From Candidatus Halobeggiatoa sp. HSG11 (GTDB lineage Bacteria; Pseudomonadota; Gammaproteobacteria; Beggiatoales; Beggiatoaceae): a stretch of 36,164 nt of DNA. The stretch's first letter is position 1. Each line of letters starts with the position of its first letter. The stretch is taken from NCBI GenBank assembly GCA_030378105.1, contig JAUCGL010000034.1:1-36164 (forward strand). The letters run 5' to 3'. The notes below the pieces were generated by a model. The model saw nothing but the letters and a program-made list of their open reading frames with translations, searched no databases and was not told the origin of the DNA. This document shows, piece by piece, positions 1-8,895 of this stretch. The translations under genes were made by a program, and so were the position numbers.

Positions 1-127
1 ATTCCCATCCCCATTTTCATGAGGACATGCTTTCGTGGGAATGACAATTAATTAGTTTATATTGTAATAACTATATAATTTTAATAAAATTTATACTTTA
101 TTACGTTTGTCAATGCGTAAGTCCTAT
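1..127. mobile_element. MITE copy 1, right-hand part
   Basis: This matches the right half of the element at 3842-4107: a stretch ending in a GGGAATGACAATTAATTAG block, an A+T run, and the terminal repeat GTCAATGCGTAAGTCCTAT. The left half lies outside the window. No coding capacity is seen, so it would have been moved by a transposase encoded elsewhere. Its right end runs directly into the reading frame of the next gene and supplies that frame's first codons, so the element appears to have inserted into, or truncated, that gene. Confidence 0.7.
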
Positions 128-859
128 GGTAGTAAAGGAGATGATCCTAATAACCACAGTTATTGGCCTAAAATAAGTACAAATGGTAGATATGTTGTAT
201 TTTATTCTGGTGCTTCTAATTTGGTGTATAACGATTTGAATGAAAAGGAAGATACTTTTATCTATGATTTACAAGAAAAAACAACAACTAGAATAACTTT
301 AGACAAGAACGATCCATTAGAATATACTGGAACTCCTTGGACTTCTATAAGTGGAGATGGTCGTTATGTGAAATTTATTACTAACGATTCTAATAATTCC
401 AAAATTATTGAAAAAGCTGAGAAAAATAAATACTATAATTCCAAATATCATACCTCTATTATTCATAATTGGCAAACTGGCGAAAACATTTTTTTACCAA
501 TACATGGTAGTATTAGTTTTGAAGCAGATACATCGTTTAGTAAAGACGGACGTTATATAGCTTTCGTATCCGAATCTCCATACTTAGTAGAAAATGACAC
601 CAATAATGTAGCTGACATCTTCGTCTACAACATGGGAGCCGGCTCCACCATAACCATCTCAGGCAAGATAAACTCCCCAAATAACCAACCACAAGCTAAC
701 ATTTCCCTTTGCATAAACAACAACTGTGAAACAAATACAGATACCACAGGAAACTTCACCCTAACTCGTGAATTCCGCAATGGACTCTACCTCATCACTC
801 CACAAACTTCCGAACCATTAAAATTTACCCCAAAACCGAACAACCAATTGAAAACATAA
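107..859 (+). CDS. Beta-propeller protein, 5' portion (truncated and frameshifted)
   Basis: This 250-residue frame has at least three TolB/PD40-like propeller blades, recognised by repeats such as ISTNGRYVVFYSGASNL, ISGDGRYVKFIT and FSKDGRYIAFVSESPYLV, each followed by a D-x-FIYD or D-IFVYN strand. Residues about 180-240 look like a carboxypeptidase-regulatory/Ig-like fold (SGKINSPNNQPQANISL...GNFTLT). The first codons (TTG at 107, ATG at 113) come from the end of a MITE, so the native N-terminus, probably with a signal peptide, is missing. The frame stops at 859, while the next frame is already open across this point, so a frameshift near 826-850 in a CCCCAAAA run probably splits one gene. 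Likely an exported or surface protein; function unknown. Confidence 0.6.
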   Translation: MSMRKSYGSKGDDPNNHSYWPKISTNGRYVVFYSGASNLVYNDLNEKEDTFIYDLQEKTTTRITLDKNDPLEYTGTPWTSISGDGRYVKFITNDSNNSKIIEKAEKNKYYNSKYHTSIIHNWQTGENIFLPIHGSISFEADTSFSKDGRYIAFVSESPYLVENDTNNVADIFVYNMGAGSTITISGKINSPNNQPQANISLCINNNCETNTDTTGNFTLTREFRNGLYLITPQTSEPLKFTPKPNNQLKT

Positions 860-960
860 ATTTTACTGCCACTCCTTACGACCCAAATCCACATATTTAT
901 GTCAGCACCAACGCTACCCAATTCACTGCCAAAAGACCCACAATAGATGTCAACATTCGG

Positions 961-2133
961 ATGGATTTTGAAGGCGATGAATTACTTGAAAAAACTTATG
1001 ATGTCTATGTAGTTGTCGGTGCAGTTGGTTCTTCAATAGAATCAATGCTATTTCACAACAAACAAACTGGTTTCCAAACCACCCAAACCCCATATGCAAA
1101 AAATCAACTAATAACTCCAACTGATGGTGAATGGCAAACAATTTTCACTTACTTCTTCGACAAACAAGTTCCACCGGGTAATTACTTCATACATGTTGGC
1201 TTAATGGATACAGAAAATGGTGAACTAGTAGCCGAAGACCGAGTAGAAGTTAATTACAATCCTGACCCAAAAACTTATTACTATCCCGGCATGGAAGGCG
1301 GTGTTGCCAGAATCCCTACACCAAAATCAGAGTTACCCAATAACCCTGAACATACAATAACTACAGAGCTAGAAACCTATTTATTAGAAAAAAATGATGA
1401 TGATAGTGAAGAAGCCAAAGAAATAGCTAAATTAGGAGCAGACACTACCCTTGACTTAATGATTGCCACCTTAGATCATCGTGGCTTAAAAATGTTCAAA
1501 AGAGCCAATGGTATTCTTAACGATATTTCTGGAGCTGGAATTGCTTACATGGATTTTTCGGCAGCAGCTAATACTGGACAAATAAATATTAATCAACGTG
1601 ATATGTTGTTTGGAGTTTATATACTTGGTAGCTTACTAGAAAAAGCTAGTTTATATTCAGTCGATCCAAGAGATTTGGCCGATAGTATTAAACGTATTTT
1701 TGTTGCTTCAAATGAAGGAAAACGTTTGATGGCTTCTGCTTCAACTGAGGGAAATACTAGTTTCCCCAATAATTTTAAATTTGGGCATCTTGGTTTCTTC
1801 AAAATTTTTCAACATAGTCATGAATTAAAAGTAAAATTACAAGCTCTCATTATTTACGATGATGACTTAGAAACTCCCAAGAAAGTAATGAATAAAAATA
1901 ACCTAAAAGATATGTATTCCTGTACTTTCAAAATTGATTCCGATGGTTATATATATCATGTTATGTTACCCAATCCCGGACTATACCTAATCACCGCAGA
2001 AGACCAAACCACTTACCAAGTTAGAAAACAAACTATTCTTATTGATGGTGCTGATGTTACTGTACAATTTGATTATGGAGAATATGGTACTGGTGAATGG
2101 TATTATGATGAAGTAGAGAAATGTCGTTATTAA
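961..2133 (+). CDS. Continuation of the split beta-propeller/Ig-like protein
   Basis: This 390-residue frame is probably the C-terminal part of the gene that starts upstream. It is open without stops back to about position 835, ahead of its first ATG at 961, and the extra residues (QPIENINFTATPYDPN...) continue the Ig-like segment of the upstream frame. Residues 1-105 look like a second beta-sandwich domain, a mainly helical region covers about 130-260, and the tail (about 290-390) is again strand-rich. No catalytic motif is recognised. If expressed alone from 961 it would lack a signal peptide. Either the gene is a pseudogene or the frameshift is a sequencing error in a homopolymer run. Confidence 0.55.
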   Translation: MDFEGDELLEKTYDVYVVVGAVGSSIESMLFHNKQTGFQTTQTPYAKNQLITPTDGEWQTIFTYFFDKQVPPGNYFIHVGLMDTENGELVAEDRVEVNYNPDPKTYYYPGMEGGVARIPTPKSELPNNPEHTITTELETYLLEKNDDDSEEAKEIAKLGADTTLDLMIATLDHRGLKMFKRANGILNDISGAGIAYMDFSAAANTGQININQRDMLFGVYILGSLLEKASLYSVDPRDLADSIKRIFVASNEGKRLMASASTEGNTSFPNNFKFGHLGFFKIFQHSHELKVKLQALIIYDDDLETPKKVMNKNNLKDMYSCTFKIDSDGYIYHVMLPNPGLYLITAEDQTTYQVRKQTILIDGADVTVQFDYGEYGTGEWYYDEVEKCRY

Positions 2134-2217
2134 TTGTTTGAACAAGTCATGTAGGCTATACAACGTCCTTTCGTTGCCCACCAAACACATTCATTTTAAA
2201 TAAAATTACTAGAATAT

Positions 2218-2290
2218 AGGATGTATAAGCAAAGCGTCATCCACCTGTTATATGTGGTTTGGTGTATGACGCTACCGCACAATACACCCT
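2218..2290. repeat. Imperfect inverted repeat (REP-like hairpin)
   Basis: The left arm (GGATGTATAAGCAAAGCGTC...) and right arm (...GACGCTACCGCACAATACACC) are imperfect reverse complements around a short TGTTATATGTGG loop. It lies in the 560-bp gap (2134-2694) between the propeller gene and the FIST gene. The rest of that gap is A+T-rich and non-coding, apart from a fragment near 2531-2561 (GGTTTCATTGCTCCGATCC) that resembles one at 6931-6965. No T-run follows, so a role as terminator is doubtful. Confidence 0.55.
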
Positions 2291-2694
2291 ACAATAAAAT
2301 CAAGTACATCAATATTAATTAACCCTTCTTGCCCAGCCGGGTAACTGTCATCAAGTTAAGAAAATAACAATTATTAATCAATACGTTATAATATTGACTA
2401 TTTAGCATAGCAAAATGACGTAGCTCAATAATTAATTAAAAATATTGGATTATCTATTAAGGTGCAATTTTTGCCTAACAGATAGTTTGATATGTATAAT
2501 ATTGATAATAAATATTAATTAGATTATATTTGGTTGGTTTCATTGCTCCGATCCTACCTGACTTAAAGCTGTATTTAATTAAAATGTAGTGTATATTAAG
2601 TTACACCATTATTGTTAGAATGTAGATGATAGCTCGTAACCATACTATTATTTCAAAACTGTCCAAACCACTGCTAATCACTCTTAAAAAAAAT

Positions 2695-3831
2695 ATGTCT
2701 AATCAAAATTCTTTACAAATAAAAAGAGGTTATTCTTGTTCTTTAGAACCAGCACAAGCTGTCAATGAACTTTATCAGGCAATTTATCAACCAAATATTT
2801 CCCTTATTATTTTTTATTGCTCACCCAAATATAATCTTGAACAACTTGCCACTGCTTTGCATGAAAGCTTTACTGGAATAAATATTATTGGTTGTACAAC
2901 AGCCGGGGAAATAACACCAGTAGGATATTTAAATGGTAGTATAACTGGTGTGAGTTTAGCAGCAGAAGATTTTACTGCCATGACTATGCGTATTGACAAC
3001 TTGCAAGATTTTCATATTGAACAAGGTCAAGCTCTAACTCATAAATTCTTGGCACAGTTTTTGGCATTAGATAAAGCAAAAACTTTTGCATTTTTATTAG
3101 TAGATGGCTTATCTATGAAAGAAGAAATTGTATCCTCAGTTTTATATAATGCACTGGATGGTATTTCTTTATTTGGTGGTTCTGCTGGTGATGGTTTCAA
3201 TTTTCAACAGACTTTTATCTATCACGAAGGAGCTTTTCACCGTGATTGTGCTTTATTAACATTAATTCAAACTGAATATCCATTTACAACCTTTAAAACT
3301 GAGCATTTTACTGGCTCTGATAAAAAAGCAGTTATAACGGCAGTAATACCAGAACAGCGTTTAGTGCAAGAAATCAATGGAACCTCAGCTGCTTTGGAAT
3401 ATGCTGATTTAATAGGAGTTGATGTAACAGAATTAAATCCAGCTATTTATGCTAAACATCCATTGGTGATTAAAGTTGGTGGACATTATTATGTACGTTC
3501 CGTTATGTTTGCTAATGAGGATTATAGTTTAACTTTTGCTAGTACTATAGATGAAGGTTTGGTGGTCTCAATTGCTACAGTTGGAGATTTAGTAACTGAT
3601 TTAACACAATTATTTGACCGTATCCGTAATGATATGGGTGAACCAGTTTTGGTGCTTGGTTGTGATTGCTTATTTCGCTATAAAGAGATAGAAGAAAAAG
3701 GATTATTTCCAGCAATTAATGATATTATGTGTAAAAACAATGTTATTGGTTTTAGTACTTATGGAGAACAGTTTAACGCCATGCACATTAATCAAACCTT
3801 TACCGGTGTTGCTATAGGAAAAAAGGTATGA
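2695..3831 (+). CDS. FIST domain sensory protein
   Basis: FIST proteins are signal-transduction input modules thought to bind small ligands such as amino acids, often found alone or fused to kinases or methyl-accepting proteins. The 378-residue product shows the FIST_N signature (IIGCTTAGEITPVGYLNG) and a glycine-rich SLFGGSAGDGFNF core. The FIST_C end is VLGCDCLFRYKEIEEKG...GFSTYGEQFNAMHINQTFTGVAIG. No signal peptide or membrane segment follows the chosen start. ATG 2695 (MSNQNSLQIKRGYS) is preferred over ATG 2626 because it places the usual RGYS strand close to the N-terminus; neither has a good Shine-Dalgarno. It precedes the kinase array on the same strand and may feed a signal into it, but a MITE and a hairpin separate them. 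Confidence 0.88.
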   Translation: MSNQNSLQIKRGYSCSLEPAQAVNELYQAIYQPNISLIIFYCSPKYNLEQLATALHESFTGINIIGCTTAGEITPVGYLNGSITGVSLAAEDFTAMTMRIDNLQDFHIEQGQALTHKFLAQFLALDKAKTFAFLLVDGLSMKEEIVSSVLYNALDGISLFGGSAGDGFNFQQTFIYHEGAFHRDCALLTLIQTEYPFTTFKTEHFTGSDKKAVITAVIPEQRLVQEINGTSAALEYADLIGVDVTELNPAIYAKHPLVIKVGGHYYVRSVMFANEDYSLTFASTIDEGLVVSIATVGDLVTDLTQLFDRIRNDMGEPVLVLGCDCLFRYKEIEEKGLFPAINDIMCKNNVIGFSTYGEQFNAMHINQTFTGVAIGKKV

Positions 3832-3841
3832 TTTTAAATAA

Positions 3842-4107
3842 TATAGGACTTACGCATTGACAAAGCAATCATTTTATGAATTTGTTAAGATACAAATAGT
3901 TATAAAAAATCATATCATTTATATAATTTGTATATAAACTATATTTATATATCTCTGTCATTCCCACGAAAGTGGGAATCTAGTAATCTCAAGAACCCTA
4001 GTTTCCCGTTTTCACGGGAATGACAATTAATTAGTTTATATTTAACAAATGTATGATTTTAATATAATTCACACTTTACTATATTCGTCAATGCGTTAAG
4101 TCCTATA
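3842..4107. mobile_element. MITE copy 2, complete (266 bp)
   Basis: Terminal inverted repeats TATAGGACTTACGCATTGAC and GTCAATGCG(T)TAAGTCCTATA bound 266 bp of non-coding A+T-rich DNA. Inside are two short hairpins of the type TTCCCACGAAAGTGGGAA (near 3961-3978). Related copies are at 1-127 and 32788-33093. The ends begin with TA, which would suit insertion at a TA dinucleotide, as for IS630/Tc1-driven elements; IS630-like debris is present at 33167. The driving family is inference. Confidence 0.72.
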
Positions 4108-4120
4108 ATATGTTTTTATC

Positions 4121-4203
4121 AATACCATCGCCAGTTGAATATTTGTTTCTGGAAATCCATTTTGCTCCATTCCCGAAACAACCTGTCAATTGGCGAAGGT
4201 ATT
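4121..4203. repeat. Long imperfect hairpin upstream of the kinase-cyclase gene
   Basis: Left arm AATACCATCGCCAGTTGA... and right arm ...TCAATTGGCGAAGGTATT pair over about 35 bases, with a second matched block TTGTTTCTGGAA/TTCCCGAAACAA, around a short loop at about 4157-4168. It abuts the MITE and ends 42 bases before the next start codon. It is probably a REP/MITE-type repeat; it could also fold in the leader RNA of the downstream gene. Confidence 0.55.
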
Positions 4204-4245
4204 AATTTATATGAAAAGCTAACAATCCAAAAATTATAAAATAAT

Positions 4246-6825
4246 ATGAAAGTCACTAAAATAACAGAATTAGAACAAGAAATTGTTAAATTACGCAAAA
4301 CTAATGCGGTGTTGATGCGTCAAGTAGAGCATAATATGAATGCTCAAAGTGGTACTTTTTCTCTATTCCAACAAGCAATTAGTATGGAAGGAAAAGCTCA
4401 AAGCTTGGAAACTAAAAACATCAAATTGGAAGAATTAAATAAATTAAAAGATGAATTTTTAGCCAATACCTCTCATGAATTGCGTACCCCATTAAATGGA
4501 ATTATTGGAATTGCTGAATCTTTATTGGATGGAGTCGCCGGAGAATTAAACCAGCTTACTCAAAATAATTTGACCATGATAGCTAATAGTGGCAAGCGTT
4601 TATCCACTTTAATCAATGATATTTTAGATTTTTCCAAATTAAAACATAGAGAAATCGAATTACAGTTAAAACCAGTTAGCTTACAAGCAATGGCAAAAGT
4701 AGTAATATTTTTAAGCAAAACCTCACTCGGAAAGTTGCAACTTATTAATTCTATTCCGAAAGAATTACCATCAGTTCATGCAGATGAAAATCGTTTGGAG
4801 CAAATTTTATATAATCTCATTGGCAATGCAATTAAATTTACCGAATATGGCAAGATAGAAATTACTGCCGAGTTAATTCAAGATGAGTGGATGCAAATCA
4901 CTATTTCTGATACTGGAATTGGCATCGCAAAAGATAAATTGACTAAAATTTTTCAATCTTTTGAACAAGAAGATGGTTCAACAGAAAGGAAATATGGGGG
5001 AACTGGATTAGGTCTTACTATAACTAAACAATTAGTTGAATTGCACGGAGGTAAAATTTGGATTGAATCACAAGTCGGAGTTGGCTCAAAATTCAGTTTT
5101 ACTTTACCAATATCTAAGTCAGTAGCAACACCATCCGAACTAAAACATGCTAAGGAGTCATCACTAGAAAAACCGATTGATATAATTTTGCCAACCAAAC
5201 ATGAAGGATTTTTTAATATAATGATAGTTGATGATGAACCAGTCAATATTCAGGTATTAATCAATCATTTATCATTGCAAAATTACAATATTATCCAAGC
5301 TAATTCTGGAATAGAAGTCTGTGCATTAATTGAACAAGGAGTTAAACCAGACCTAGTTTTATTGGATGTTATGATGCCAAATATGACCGGTTATGAAGTT
5401 GTACAAGAAATAAGAAAACAGTTTTTAATTAATGAATTGCCGATTTTAATGGTGACTGCTAAAAATCAAACTTCTGATCTAGTGACTGGTTTAGAAGCTG
5501 GTGCTAACGATTATTTAACTAAACCAATTTCTAAAAATGAATTATTGGCAAGAGTGAAAATGCACTTAAATTTATATAATTTGAGTACAGCATATAGCCG
5601 TTTTGTACCCCATGAATTTCTTAAGTCTTTGAACAAAGAGAGTATTGTTGATATTCAATTAGGAGATAATCTTGAACAAGAAATGAGCATTTTATTTTCT
5701 GATGTTCGTGATTTTACTACCTTGTCAGAACAAATGACTCCACAAAATAACTTTGATTTTATTAATAACTATTTGAAATACATGGAGCCAATTATAAGTA
5801 AACATGGTGGATTTATTGATAAATATATTGGTGATTCTATTATGGCCCTGTTTCCCAAAAAAGCTGATAAAGCTGTGCAAGCTGGCATTGATATGTTATT
5901 TGCTTTGAATACATACAATTCCATTCATAAGAAGCAGCCTAAAATTAAAATTGGAATTGGGATTCATACTGGCAAGTTAATGTTAGGCACAATTGGCAGT
6001 AAAAATCGTATGGATGGTACAGTTATTTCCGATGCGGTTAATCTGGCCTCACGATTAGAACATACTACCAAAGTTTATGGCAATTCATTAATTATTAGCC
6101 AAAATACTTTGGAACAATTGGATAATCCTAGTAAATATTCCATACGTTTTTTGGATAATGTTAAGGTTAAAGGTCGTTCTGAAAAGGTTAAGGTTTTTGA
6201 AGTTTTTGATGCTGATGAACCAAAGCTTAAAATAAATAAATTGGCTACCCTTACGAAGTTTGAACAAGCTGTTAATTTGTATCAAAAATATGATTTTACT
6301 ACTGTAAAAAGATTGATGACAGAATGTTTACAAGTTAATTCACAAGATAAAGTTGCGAGAACTTATGTTAAACGTTGTCAAAATTTCTTGAAAGTCAAGC
6401 AGAGTAGTGATTGGATTGAAATTGCTCAAACAGTTCAATGGACATCTGATCTATCAATCAACCATCCTATTATTGATGAACAGCATAAAGAATTATTTAA
6501 TCAGATTAAAAACTTAATTATGTCTATAGGTAGTGAAAATACAAAAGAAGTTGAGATAGCGATTAGATTTTTAGAGGATTATATTATTCACCATTTTACA
6601 ATTGAAGAAAACTATATGCAACAGCATAATCATCCTGACTATGCCAAACATAAAGCCGCCCATGAACATTTTAAAAAGAATTTTTGTTATATAAAAAACT
6701 ATTATCAAAAAAATGGTGAATCTATATATTTATCATTGTTAATTCAAGACGAGATAGTTAATTGGTTTATTTATCATATTAAAAAAATGGATCAGAAGCT
6801 GACTTTGCAAAAAGATGATAGATAA
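4246..6825 (+). CDS. Histidine kinase-receiver-adenylate cyclase-hemerythrin fusion
   Basis: This 859-residue soluble protein has no membrane segment. Order: coiled coil (1-65); HisKA with H77 ([11 protein letters not shown]); HATPase_c with N194, DTGIGI at 222 and GGTGLGL at 251-257; receiver with phospho-acceptor D374, T404 and K426; class III cyclase (about 450-655); and a C-terminal bacteriohemerythrin domain (about 730-859). The cyclase keeps metal Asp486 and Asp530, purine-contacting Lys526 and Thr593, and Asn599/Arg603, the ATP-type set, so cAMP is the expected product. The hemerythrin domain keeps all seven di-iron ligands: H747, H783, E787, H802, H806, H844 and D849. By family knowledge hemerythrin binds O2 or NO, so the protein could couple oxygen status to cAMP. 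Normally the sensor sits at the N-terminus, so this order is odd. The start has no Shine-Dalgarno; a cyclase fragment and a REC-kinase gene follow. Confidence 0.93.
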   Translation: MKVTKITELEQEIVKLRKTNAVLMRQVEHNMNAQSGTFSLFQQAISMEGKAQSLETKNIKLEELNKLKDEFLANTSHELRTPLNGIIGIAESLLDGVAGELNQLTQNNLTMIANSGKRLSTLINDILDFSKLKHREIELQLKPVSLQAMAKVVIFLSKTSLGKLQLINSIPKELPSVHADENRLEQILYNLIGNAIKFTEYGKIEITAELIQDEWMQITISDTGIGIAKDKLTKIFQSFEQEDGSTERKYGGTGLGLTITKQLVELHGGKIWIESQVGVGSKFSFTLPISKSVATPSELKHAKESSLEKPIDIILPTKHEGFFNIMIVDDEPVNIQVLINHLSLQNYNIIQANSGIEVCALIEQGVKPDLVLLDVMMPNMTGYEVVQEIRKQFLINELPILMVTAKNQTSDLVTGLEAGANDYLTKPISKNELLARVKMHLNLYNLSTAYSRFVPHEFLKSLNKESIVDIQLGDNLEQEMSILFSDVRDFTTLSEQMTPQNNFDFINNYLKYMEPIISKHGGFIDKYIGDSIMALFPKKADKAVQAGIDMLFALNTYNSIHKKQPKIKIGIGIHTGKLMLGTIGSKNRMDGTVISDAVNLASRLEHTTKVYGNSLIISQNTLEQLDNPSKYSIRFLDNVKVKGRSEKVKVFEVFDADEPKLKINKLATLTKFEQAVNLYQKYDFTTVKRLMTECLQVNSQDKVARTYVKRCQNFLKVKQSSDWIEIAQTVQWTSDLSINHPIIDEQHKELFNQIKNLIMSIGSENTKEVEIAIRFLEDYIIHHFTIEENYMQQHNHPDYAKHKAAHEHFKKNFCYIKNYYQKNGESIYLSLLIQDEIVNWFIYHIKKMDQKLTLQKDDR

Positions 6826-7025
6826 ATGTAGAATGTAACTCTTTTAAGGAGAATTGCATTCAAAATTTTCTGAAGTATTTCATTTTCTTGCTGCGAGACA
6901 TGGAGAGGTGAATCCGAAGTCGAGTATATTTGGGAGGTTTCATTTCATTGCACCGACCTTACCAGATTTTTATCATTAACCATTGATAATTAATAATTTC
7001 CTAAAATAGAACAAGATGGTATTTT

Positions 7026-7292
7026 GGAATCCATACTGGACCATTGATGCTTGGTATGATAGGTGGACAAAATCGTATGGATAGTACAGTTATTTTTGAT
7101 GCAGTAAATATTGCTACACGAATTGAAAATCTAACAAAAACCTATCATACTCCTTTGTTAATTTCAGAAGCCAGTTATTTAGAATTATCAACTAAAACAA
7201 AATATTCTATTCAAAAATTTAATAAGGTTAAAGTGAAAGGCAAATCTAAATATGTTAGTATATTTGAAATCAAACTAGTTGCTAATAGTTAA
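7026..7292 (+). pseudogene. C-terminal fragment of a REC-adenylate cyclase
   Basis: The frame GIHTGPLMLGMIGGQNRMDSTV...IFEIKLVANS matches the last ~90 residues of the REC-cyclase at 28404-29561 nearly residue for residue. The match starts abruptly at about 7026 and everything upstream (receiver and both metal aspartates) is gone. One otherwise conserved position reads VIFDAVN where the intact copy has VISDAVN. The fragment cannot be an active cyclase. DNA between 6826 and 7025 is non-coding and includes a dispersed repeat (about 6930-6975). It marks a former complete cyclase gene between the neighbouring kinase genes. Confidence 0.8.
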
Positions 7293-7347
7293 CTATTAAT
7301 GATAAAAATCTGGTCACAACTTATTTTATCAACCATCATTAAAAATT

Positions 7348-8448
7348 ATGAATAAACAACAAACTATCTTAATAGTAGATGACAATCCAGAAAATTTAGC
7401 TCTTTTGGGTAATATATTGACGAAAAAAGACTATATTTTAGGTTTTGCATCGAATGGTACCACAGCATTAAACATTGCTCATAAAAAATGTCCTGATCTT
7501 GTTTTATTGGATGTTATGATGCCGGATGTAGATGGTTTTGAAGTATGTAAACAATTAAAACAAGATACTATGTTGGCAGATATTCCTATTATTTTTCTCA
7601 CTGCTAAAACAGAGAAAGATGATGTAATTGCTGGACTCAAATTGGGGGCAGTTGATTATGTTACCAAACCTTTCAATGAAATGGAATTGCTCACTCGTGT
7701 CAATACACATCTTGAACTCCAAGCAACTAAGAAAGAACTCCGAGAATCTCTTGCTACAAAAGATAAATTTTTCTCCATTGTTGCCCATGATTTAAATAAT
7801 GCATTCTCTGGATTGATAGGTTTAACGTCTGCTTTAACTGATAATAATATTCAACATACAGCAGAAAGAAAAGATGAATATATTCAATATCTACATCAAG
7901 CTGCTGAGAAAGGCTACAATTTATTGACGAATTTATTACAATGGTCAAGATCACAAACTGGTAGTATACAAATTAATCCAGTAGTCATTAGTTTACAGTA
8001 CATCGTTCACAAAAATGTTCAGTTGTTGCAGGAAAAAGCCAAAGTAAAAAATATCAATTTATTTTCTCAATTAGATGAAGATGCTTTGTCAATGTTTGCT
8101 GATGTTAGTATGTTGGACACAGTGATAAGAAACTTGCTTTCTAATGCAGTTAAGTTTACAAATCCTTATGGAGTGATTAAAGTAACTTCTGAAAAATCAG
8201 ACAATATGGTTGAACTGTCAATTATAGATGATGGAGTTGGTATAGAGTTTGATGACATTGATAAATTATTTCGTATGGATATAAGTCATTCAACTATTGG
8301 AACAGATAAAGAAACAGGTAATGGTTTAGGCTTGATGTTGTGTAAGGAGTTTATTGAAAAAAATGGTGGCGTGATAGGGGTTGAAAGTGAAATTGGGAAA
8401 GGCAGTCGATTTTATGTGCGTCTTCCTATCGAATTAGAAAACAAATGA
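7348..8448 (+). CDS. Response regulator-histidine kinase (REC-HisKA-HATPase)
   Basis: The 366-residue soluble protein carries a receiver at residues 5-122 (DD at 11-12, phospho-acceptor D55, T85, K107), a short linker helix, a kinase dimerisation helix with H147 in SIVAHDLNNAFSGL, and a HATPase_c domain with N266, DDGVGIE at 294-300 and GNGLGL near 324-329. The H-box is of the HDL type but lacks the usual proline. Starting with a receiver, it probably takes phosphate from an upstream hybrid kinase and then acts as a kinase itself. It is a close paralogue of 14625-15713. The start has no clear Shine-Dalgarno. It follows a decayed cyclase gene and precedes an 8-PAS kinase gene. Confidence 0.9.
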   Translation: MNKQQTILIVDDNPENLALLGNILTKKDYILGFASNGTTALNIAHKKCPDLVLLDVMMPDVDGFEVCKQLKQDTMLADIPIIFLTAKTEKDDVIAGLKLGAVDYVTKPFNEMELLTRVNTHLELQATKKELRESLATKDKFFSIVAHDLNNAFSGLIGLTSALTDNNIQHTAERKDEYIQYLHQAAEKGYNLLTNLLQWSRSQTGSIQINPVVISLQYIVHKNVQLLQEKAKVKNINLFSQLDEDALSMFADVSMLDTVIRNLLSNAVKFTNPYGVIKVTSEKSDNMVELSIIDDGVGIEFDDIDKLFRMDISHSTIGTDKETGNGLGLMLCKEFIEKNGGVIGVESEIGKGSRFYVRLPIELENK

Positions 8449-8476
8449 GTTTAATTAATTTATGAATGAAAAATAA

Positions 8477-8610
8477 GGTATTGGGTGTCGACTATTAAGA
8501 AAAAACTAAAACTTGCTAAATATCAACTAATTACAAATATTATTGATTTTGTATAACATATTGATATTCAAGCATGTTAGTAAATTTAAAAATAGTCCAA
8601 GCCTACTACC
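8477..8610 (+). repeat. Direct repeat, first copy, in the 447-bp gap before the 8-PAS kinase
   Basis: Begins GGTATTGGGTGTCGACTATT and ends near AATAGTCCAAGCCTACT. A diverged second copy starts 255 bases downstream (8732). There is no open frame in the gap (8449-8895). It is either a duplicated leader/promoter segment or a dispersed repeat; I recognise no known riboswitch in it. Confidence 0.5.
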
Positions 8611-8731
8611 ACTTAACCGCCGGAAGTAGTTATTGGAGGTAATTTTGATTTAAACTCACTGCCACGTCATTTAATTGTTAATTGTAAACATAACTTAACA
8701 TTCACGTCTTTATTTATTATCCATAACTCAA

Positions 8732-8860
8732 GGTACTAAGTGTCGACTATTGAGAAAAACTAAAAAATGCTAAATATAAATTAGTTAGATATTTTATTAA
8801 TATAACTTACTGATATTTAAATAAATTTATAAATTTCAGAATAATCCAAGTTTACTGCCC
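8732..8860 (+). repeat. Direct repeat, second copy, directly upstream of the 8-PAS kinase
   Basis: Begins GGTACTAAGTGTCGACTATT and ends near ATAATCCAAGTTTACT, matching the copy at 8477-8610 along its length with substitutions. It ends 36 bases before the kinase start, so it would lie in or next to the promoter or leader RNA. Confidence 0.5.
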
Positions 8861-8895
8861 CAATAATAATTTAATTCATTAAACTAACAATTAAT

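Noticed and set aside
8477-8860. Riboswitch (for example a c-di-GMP type) before the 8-PAS kinase
   Set aside because: The two repeat copies lack the conserved core bases of any riboswitch I know, and the region is mostly A+T-rich without clear paired stems.
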